Under the pieces are notes generated by a model. It was not told the origin of the DNA, did not search any database, and saw only the letters and a program-made list of their open reading frames with translations. A DNA stretch of 11,327 nt. Source: SHLJ01 sp041618535. GTDB taxonomy: Bacteria; Bacteroidota; Bacteroidia; Flavobacteriales; Flavobacteriaceae. Made by a program: the position numbers and the translations under genes. The stretch is taken from assembly GCA_041618535.1 (NCBI GenBank), contig JBFKFP010000089.1, positions 1 to 11,327 on the forward strand, written 5' to 3'. This document shows, in pieces, positions 6,517 to 11,327 of this stretch. Numbering within the stretch: the first letter of the stretch is position 1; every line of letters begins with the position of its first letter.

Positions 6517-9500
6517 TTAAAAATTTCGTTTCATAAAGTCCTCCCCAAGAATTTTCTCAAGATAATAAAGGACATCGTCAGCATGATTTTTATTGAAGAC
6601 CATAGGAGGCTTTATCTTGATGACGTTATTATCCGGCCCGTCGCTGCTCATAAGGATACCAAAAACCTTCATCCGATTGATTAGATAGCCCGCTTCTTCC
6701 GGGAGAGGATTCATATTGCGGTCAACTAATTCAATTCCCAGAAATAATCCCTGTCCTCTTATATCGCCCATAATCGGGTATTTTGCAGCTAAAACCTTAA
6801 GCTTCGATTTTAAATACTCTCCGGTCTGAAGCGCATTCTCCTGCAGTCGTTCGCGTTTCACTACCCTCAATACTTCGGTAGCGACTGCGCAGGAGACCGG
6901 GTTACCTCCGAAGGTGTTGAAAAACTCCATCCCATTCGCAAATTTGTCTGCTACTTCCCGGGTGCAGGCAACAGCTGCAACCGGGTGCCCATTTCCGAGA
7001 GGTTTTCCAATGGTAACGATGTCAGGAATTACATCGTGTAATTCGAATGCCCAATATGATTTCCCTACGCGCCCGCAGCCGGTTTGAACTTCATCGGCGA
7101 TGCATAAGCCGCCCAGCTCTCTCACAAGGCGGTATAAACCCGGCAAAAAACCCCGGGGTAATTCAACCTGTCCGCCACAGCTGAGTATAGACTCCATTAT
7201 CAGCCCGGCTATTCCTTCCTCTTTGATGGATGGCAGCTCGAGAACCCGACGGACCTCCTCCAGATACTGTGAAGCTGTGTTTTCGCCCCTGTACAGGCCA
7301 CGGAATGAATCGGGCATGGGAAATATATGGGTGTTCTTGGGTTTTCCCATTCCTCCCTTTCTGTCGAATTTATAAGAGCTGACATTGATACAGGCATTGG
7401 TATTTCCATGGTAACCCCATTGTGAGGCAATCACGTTCTGACTTCCTGTAATGGTGGTCAGCATTCGCAGGGCGAGTTCATTTGCTTCACTTCCGGAATT
7501 AACGAAATGTAAAACCTCCAGTTCAGAGGGAAGGGTTTTCAGCAGCTCTGTGCTCAGCATATTGATATTTTCATGCAGATAACGAGTGTTTGTATTAAGC
7601 ACTCCCATCTGTTGTTGGCCTGCCAGCACCACATCCTTATGCTCATGCCCTACATGGGCCACATTGTTTACCGTGTCTAAAAATTTTCGGCCGTTTAAAT
7701 CGATGAGGTATGCTCCCGATCCCCTCACGATCTGAATGGGTTCGTCATAACTTAGACTTAAGCTTTTTCCGAGATGCTTTTTCCTGAAATTCATCTTGTC
7801 CTTAAAGCTTAAGGCCGATTGTACATCAAGGCCATCAGATTTAAAGAGCAGGTTCGGGTTGGGGCAGAGGTCGCGCCAGACCTCAACCTGATCAGGAAAA
7901 CATACCCCTGCAAAATCATTATTATAGTCGAGCATTGAATGCATGACCTGGAAATGAAGATGGGGGACCCAGTTCCCGTTCTCGGGGAATGGCCCCAGCT
8001 CTCCAATCTGATCTCCTTTTTTAAGTTGGTCACCTACATGATGTGAAGTTGCACTTTCAACGGTTAGATGACCATAAAGACTGTAGAATAAAAGTCCGTC
8101 AGGATTATGTTTTAATATGACCAGACCACCATATTCCTTATCCCCCTCATCGTTGGTGGCGCAAACAACTTCGCCCTCCAGGAAAGCATGAACCTGGGTA
8201 TATGCCGGAAGCCAGTAATCGATGCCTAAGTGAACTGTTCTGCTGGTTTTTCCATAGTTACCAAGTTTCTCATAAGAATCTGCGGAATATACCGACCTGG
8301 GCTCCAGATATCCTCCTGCTATAATTCTGTCCGGGACGATCTTCTGTAACTGCTCTATTTTGAATTGAAACCAGTCCAGGTCCTGGTATTCGGTCTCATG
8401 GCCAAGCCAGGTGCTGGACACACTCATGTCAACGGGGTAGATCATGTTGCGATCGACGGTAGGAAATAGATCATTTAATGAAAAATGTCGGGTTTCAGCC
8501 CATTTATTGAACCTTGCCGTTTGTGGATGACTTTCAAAACCACAACTGCTGCGAAACGTAAAATGCGCAAAATCTGAAGATACCGACCTCCATTTGGCAA
8601 GAAGTTCAAGACCTGATCTCCGGCTAACCTGATGATAGGTGTTAGCAGGTTCCTGAGTTGCGTTTATCGCCGACTTGGTCAAAGAGATTACCAGTCTCAT
8701 CCCGATACAATCATAAAGGAATTCCAGTTCTTCCTCCTTTAAAGGGCAACTTTTATGATATGCTGAAACAATTGGCCTGGCAGCTTCTAAAGGATCGTTG
8801 GTGTTCATGATGCCATAGGTGCAAACAATGGCGAGGTCGTTTATTAACTGAGTTTTAACGGCATCACCAAAATCGATTATTCCCGACACATTTGTTTGCC
8901 TGAGGTCAGGGCTTACAAGGATATTATTATCATTGATATCATTATGGGCCACCGTTTTCCGAAGCCGTTCGTAACGGCTGTGATCTGTCTCGAATCGGGT
9001 TTGAAAGTAAACAGCAGCTTCCCGTTCTTCACCTTTAAAAAGGTCCAGATGGTCTTTGGTCCAGAGAGCATTAGCGATATCCCATTCCAAATACCTGTAG
9101 GCGAAGGGATGATCAAAATCGGTCAGATTGGTGGTGATCATGCCACCGGCCCGGCCCAAGCTTTCGCGCAGGGCATCAGTTATGGGGTTTACCGAAGACC
9201 AGAGCCGGCCATCAACCCACTTCAAGAGGCGAATCAGCTTTAATGATCCGTCTTCTGCTGTATATTCTTCGAATGGTTTGCTGTTCCAGTTTGGAACAAA
9301 TTCAGGGAGTTGAAGCTTAAGATGTTTTGATCGCAAATGGTTCAAAAGTGAGACCTGAAATGTGATATCATCCCGGATCTTATCATCTCTTGAAATCTTA
9401 AGGACGTATGTTGGACGACCATTTTGCTCTATTTTATAATTCAGGTCAGCGTCACCCGGAAGGATTGAAATTTTTCCTTCGAGGCCATATTTCGATTTAA

Positions 9501-9549
9501 GAATATGCTGAACCTCCGAATCAGGGAGCAGAACTTCCGGCAATGCCAT
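6517..9549 (-). CDS. tri-domain fusion: hydroxylysine kinase-like APH domain + M23 peptidase domain + class III aminotransferase/phospho-lyase-like domain
   Basis: A single 1010-residue protein carries three enzyme-like domains. Residues ~15-330 are an aminoglycoside-phosphotransferase/hydroxylysine kinase-like domain: YVLKIS (K51), the catalytic loop HNDINDNN (H202, D204, N209) and IIDFGD (D226). Residues ~436-560 are an M23 (LytM-type) metallopeptidase domain with a full predicted zinc site: H440 and D444 in HLGID, H494 in YGHL, and HLH at 530-532. Residues ~585-1005 are a class III PLP enzyme: NSGSEANELAL (684-694), ADEVQTG (818-824, D819 to the pyridine nitrogen) and the Schiff-base lysine K849 in IGKPLGNGHP. 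FNTFGGNPVSCA and IKIKPPMVF resemble the human phospho-lyases PHYKPL and ETNPPL. A plausible reaction is phosphorylation of 5-hydroxylysine, or of another amino alcohol, then PLP-dependent elimination of phosphate and ammonia to an aldehyde. There is no signal peptide, so it should be cytoplasmic. The linker at ~330-435 shows no recognised domain. First gene of an operon with galK. Confidence 0.88.
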   Translation of the reverse strand: MALPEVLLPDSEVQHILKSKYGLEGKISILPGDADLNYKIEQNGRPTYVLKISRDDKIRDDITFQVSLLNHLRSKHLKLQLPEFVPNWNSKPFEEYTAEDGSLKLIRLLKWVDGRLWSSVNPITDALRESLGRAGGMITTNLTDFDHPFAYRYLEWDIANALWTKDHLDLFKGEEREAAVYFQTRFETDHSRYERLRKTVAHNDINDNNILVSPDLRQTNVSGIIDFGDAVKTQLINDLAIVCTYGIMNTNDPLEAARPIVSAYHKSCPLKEEELEFLYDCIGMRLVISLTKSAINATQEPANTYHQVSRRSGLELLAKWRSVSSDFAHFTFRSSCGFESHPQTARFNKWAETRHFSLNDLFPTVDRNMIYPVDMSVSSTWLGHETEYQDLDWFQFKIEQLQKIVPDRIIAGGYLEPRSVYSADSYEKLGNYGKTSRTVHLGIDYWLPAYTQVHAFLEGEVVCATNDEGDKEYGGLVILKHNPDGLLFYSLYGHLTVESATSHHVGDQLKKGDQIGELGPFPENGNWVPHLHFQVMHSMLDYNNDFAGVCFPDQVEVWRDLCPNPNLLFKSDGLDVQSALSFKDKMNFRKKHLGKSLSLSYDEPIQIVRGSGAYLIDLNGRKFLDTVNNVAHVGHEHKDVVLAGQQQMGVLNTNTRYLHENINMLSTELLKTLPSELEVLHFVNSGSEANELALRMLTTITGSQNVIASQWGYHGNTNACINVSSYKFDRKGGMGKPKNTHIFPMPDSFRGLYRGENTASQYLEEVRRVLELPSIKEEGIAGLIMESILSCGGQVELPRGFLPGLYRLVRELGGLCIADEVQTGCGRVGKSYWAFELHDVIPDIVTIGKPLGNGHPVAAVACTREVADKFANGMEFFNTFGGNPVSCAVATEVLRVVKRERLQENALQTGEYLKSKLKVLAAKYPIMGDIRGQGLFLGIELVDRNMNPLPEEAGYLINRMKVFGILMSSDGPDNNVIKIKPPMVFNKNHADDVLYYLEKILGEDFMKRNF

Positions 9550-9628
9550 GGACTTGAATTATTGTGGATTTAGTTCCAGATAAAAATAGTCCAATTAATA
9601 ATTATTCCCTATTGGAAACCCGAGATTA
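9550..9628. other. short intergenic region upstream of the fusion gene
   Basis: This 79-base gap separates the DUF4407 gene from the fusion gene on the minus strand. It is AT-rich and could hold the promoter of the fusion-galK-lipoprotein operon. I found no well-spaced Bacteroidota promoter and no clear hairpin terminator, so read-through from the upstream genes is equally possible. Confidence 0.5.
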
Positions 9629-10729
9629 TTACAGGATCCGTGTTTGTCTGTTATAGAATGCTTCCTGTTGCTTTTTCATCAATTCCCTGGCGATCTTACG
9701 TTTATAGGCATAGAGTTCCTCTTCTTCCGCCATATCACCATAAACCCTGTCGTTGATAGCATGGTCGGTATGCAATACTGCCTTTCGCTGGTTCTCTTGC
9801 TGAGCGGCCCACGATTTGATTACATCTTCAGCCTCATTGAATTTTATATCGTATTCTCCTTGAGGAGAAAGCAATTTTGCAAAAACAGGAGAAGTCTCTA
9901 TAGCAAGAAAAAGCAGGAAAATAAAAAAAGATGGAAACCAGGGCAATTCACCCAGTGCATTCACCCTGGCCATCAATCCGTCAAAGTTGTCGATAATGGG
10001 CTGGGAAGAATCAACCTGCTGATTGTATTCCAGGTCGAGTGCTGCCATTTGGGCCTCATTGGCTTCAATTCTAGATTTATTGGTCTGTTTTAGATCCTGT
10101 AGCTCGGCCAGCATGGTATCATGTTTCTCACGCTTTTCCTTGTACACGGGACCTTTGCCCAGTAACATGGTTCCCTCTCTGCCCTCGGCTTCTGCTATAT
10201 AAGTATCATATAATGCATTGACCTCTGATTCCTTCTTATCGATCTCATTCTGAAGCTCCTGATTTTGCAGCTTTAAATCTTCAACCAGCGGTTCATACTG
10301 CAATGCGATCTGCTCCTTGTTGGCCAAAGTGAAATCGTTCTTTTGTTCCAATAAGACCTGGTTGATCTCCTTCTCAAATATTTTTAACTCGAGTGGTTTG
10401 GAGATAACCACAGCAATGATGACAGCCAGTAAGATCCTTGGTGAAGCCTGGATGATCTCATCCATGATATTGCCGGTCTTTTTAATGGTTGAAACAATAT
10501 AACGATCCAGGTTAAAGATCAATAATCCCCATACAAATCCGAAGAAAACAGCTGCAGCCAAATTGTCAAAAACCGTGTATAATGCGTAACTGGCAGCTAT
10601 AAAGGCCATCATGGCGGTGAAGAACACCGTAGCCCCGATTCCGACGAACTTATTCTGTTCTCCGTTGGTACAGCTTTCCAATATTTCGGTGTCTGAACCT
10701 GAGCAAATCAGGAAGAATTTCTTGAGCAT
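9629..10729 (-). CDS. DUF4407 family membrane protein with long coiled coil
   Basis: This protein of 366 residues begins MLKKFFLICSGSDTEILESC, the typical N-terminus of the DUF4407 family. Four membrane segments are visible: about 28-50, 56-75, 98-115 and 265-285. Between the third and fourth lies a charged, heptad-like region (about 140-235, including DLKLQNQELQNEIDKKESEV) that should form a long coiled coil on one side of the membrane. The C-terminal tail (290-366) is rich in Lys, Arg, Glu and Gln. The family is common in Bacteroidota and has no established biochemical role that I know of; scaffold or membrane-organising functions are only guesses. I chose the ATG at 10729, which gives the conserved N-terminus and follows an A-rich leader; an upstream in-frame TTG (10798) would add 23 unconserved residues. 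It lies 92 bases after the EamA stop. Confidence 0.85.
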   Translation of the reverse strand: MLKKFFLICSGSDTEILESCTNGEQNKFVGIGATVFFTAMMAFIAASYALYTVFDNLAAAVFFGFVWGLLIFNLDRYIVSTIKKTGNIMDEIIQASPRILLAVIIAVVISKPLELKIFEKEINQVLLEQKNDFTLANKEQIALQYEPLVEDLKLQNQELQNEIDKKESEVNALYDTYIAEAEGREGTMLLGKGPVYKEKREKHDTMLAELQDLKQTNKSRIEANEAQMAALDLEYNQQVDSSQPIIDNFDGLMARVNALGELPWFPSFFIFLLFLAIETSPVFAKLLSPQGEYDIKFNEAEDVIKSWAAQQENQRKAVLHTDHAINDRVYGDMAEEEELYAYKRKIARELMKKQQEAFYNRQTRIL

Positions 10730-10821
10730 GGTTGTAGTTTTTTGATTGACAATACTATTAGAACGCCACTTTTGGTGAATTGTTACAGCTTTCCGCAAAG
10801 AAATGCTTGAATAAGGTCGTG
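10730..10821. other. intergenic region between EamA and DUF4407 genes
   Basis: This 92-base minus-strand spacer carries the probable leader of the DUF4407 gene, with an A run just before its ATG. It contains no obvious terminator hairpin for the EamA gene. Confidence 0.45.
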
Positions 10822-11327
10822 TTACCTTTTTCTAGAGCGAATACTTTCGATAATGACTGTCGAGACAATCAAGGCGCCACCTACATAGGTGCTCATTCTG
10901 GGGACTTCACCAAGGAAGAAAAACGCTATGATAATACCATAAACCGGCAATGCACTTGTTATTATGCCAGCTGTACTGGCAGTAAAGTTCTTCAGGCTTC
11001 TGACAAACATGGTATGCCCAATTGCGGTTGTCAGAAATGACAAAAGTAAGATATACGGCCATTGTGTGGCGAAGCCCGTGGTATCAGACAGAACCAGTGT
11101 CGGCGACAGGACGATAGAGAGCACAATTAGCTGGTGTACCATCAACATGGTGCCATCGTAACGGGCAACATAGGTTTTCAGGATAAGAATGCGAAGGGCA
11201 TAACACAATGCTGAAAAAAGTCCCATAAAAATGCCCTGCAGGTCGCTATCCTGAAAATCGAAACCCGGCGCCAAAATATAAATGCCGGCAAGGACCATTA
11301 AACTCAGAAGAAGATGTACCAAATCCC
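10822..11327 (-). CDS. EamA/DMT family transporter, C-terminal part (5' end outside window)
   Basis: The frame is open to the right edge of the window, giving the last ~168 residues of a protein that normally has about 290 residues and ten membrane segments in two EamA repeats. The visible part is strongly hydrophobic with roughly five to six membrane segments and contains the second repeat: GIFMGLFSALCYALRILILK, then TAIGHTMFVRSLKNFTAS, TAGIITSALPVYGIIIAFFF, and LGEVP near the end, the family's characteristic closing motif. The tail is short and basic (SIRSRKR). Members export or import small metabolites such as amino acids in the inner membrane; the substrate cannot be read from the sequence. 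It is upstream of, and co-directional with, the DUF4407 gene. Confidence 0.88.
   Translation of the reverse strand, partial: DLVHLLLSLMVLAGIYILAPGFDFQDSDLQGIFMGLFSALCYALRILILKTYVARYDGTMLMVHQLIVLSIVLSPTLVLSDTTGFATQWPYILLLSFLTTAIGHTMFVRSLKNFTASTAGIITSALPVYGIIIAFFFLGEVPRMSTYVGGALIVSTVIIESIRSRKR

Noticed and set aside
8896..9243. A 115-codon plus-strand open frame within the fusion gene
   Set aside because: It lies antisense to the kinase catalytic loop, which is strongly conserved; no independent coding evidence.
6517..9549. Aminoglycoside resistance kinase suggested by the APH fold
   Set aside because: The domain is fused to M23 and phospho-lyase-like domains and its motifs resemble hydroxylysine kinase more than resistance enzymes; there is no resistance or mobile context.
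6517..9549. Assembly artefact joining three separate genes
   Set aside because: The frame is continuous with no internal stops, domain boundaries are separated by normal linkers, and kinase and PLP domains would catalyse linked steps.
9644..10093. A 149-codon plus-strand open frame inside the DUF4407 gene
   Set aside because: It is antisense to a well-supported coding region, its product resembles no family I know, and it lacks a plausible start context; it is a shadow of the real gene.
10750..10757. Minus-strand TAGTATTG close to the -7 consensus TAnnTTTG, upstream of the DUF4407 gene
   Set aside because: No TTTG lies at the required 19-21 base distance upstream, so the match is probably chance in AT-rich DNA.

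Overview
The window looks like chromosomal DNA of a Bacteroidota bacterium, most likely a marine-type member of the Flavobacteriia. The evidence is a short RpoD-like sigma factor with the Bacteroidota N-terminus (MRQLKITK) and no region 1.1, a DUF4407 membrane protein, AT-rich leaders without Shine-Dalgarno sequences, and moderate GC content. No RNA genes, insertion sequences, CRISPR arrays or phage genes were seen. Genes are packed tightly and the longest gap is about 170 bases.

Layout. (1) Positions 1-2995, plus strand: the end of a DUF885 metallopeptidase-like gene, overlapping a 4-hydroxyproline 2-epimerase, followed by a DadA-type FAD oxidoreductase. The last two encode the first two steps of trans-4-hydroxy-L-proline breakdown. 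(2) Positions 3168-4931: an RpoD-family sigma factor that departs from the primary-sigma consensus, a convergent GNAT acetyltransferase gene, and a small STAS protein with Asn where the phosphorylatable Ser usually lies. (3) Positions 9549-4933, minus strand: a three-gene operon with gaps of 2 and 4 bases. It encodes a 1010-residue protein joining a hydroxylysine-kinase-like domain, an M23 peptidase domain and a phospho-lyase-like class III aminotransferase, then galactokinase, then a small SnoaL/DUF4440-like lipoprotein. (4) Positions 11327-10729, minus strand: the C-terminal half of an EamA transporter, then a DUF4407 membrane/coiled-coil protein.

The most interesting reading is functional. 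Hydroxyproline and hydroxylysine are hallmark residues of collagen, and collagen hydroxylysine carries galactose or glucosyl-galactose. The window has hydroxyproline catabolic genes next to a peptidase-like gene. About 4 kb away, a protein resembles both human hydroxylysine kinase and 5-phosphohydroxylysine phospho-lyase, and its gene is tightly linked to galactokinase. A locus for using collagen-derived hydroxy amino acids and their sugar is a coherent hypothesis, but it is inference: phosphoethanolamine or another amino alcohol remains a possible substrate of the fusion, and two unrelated operons may simply be neighbours.
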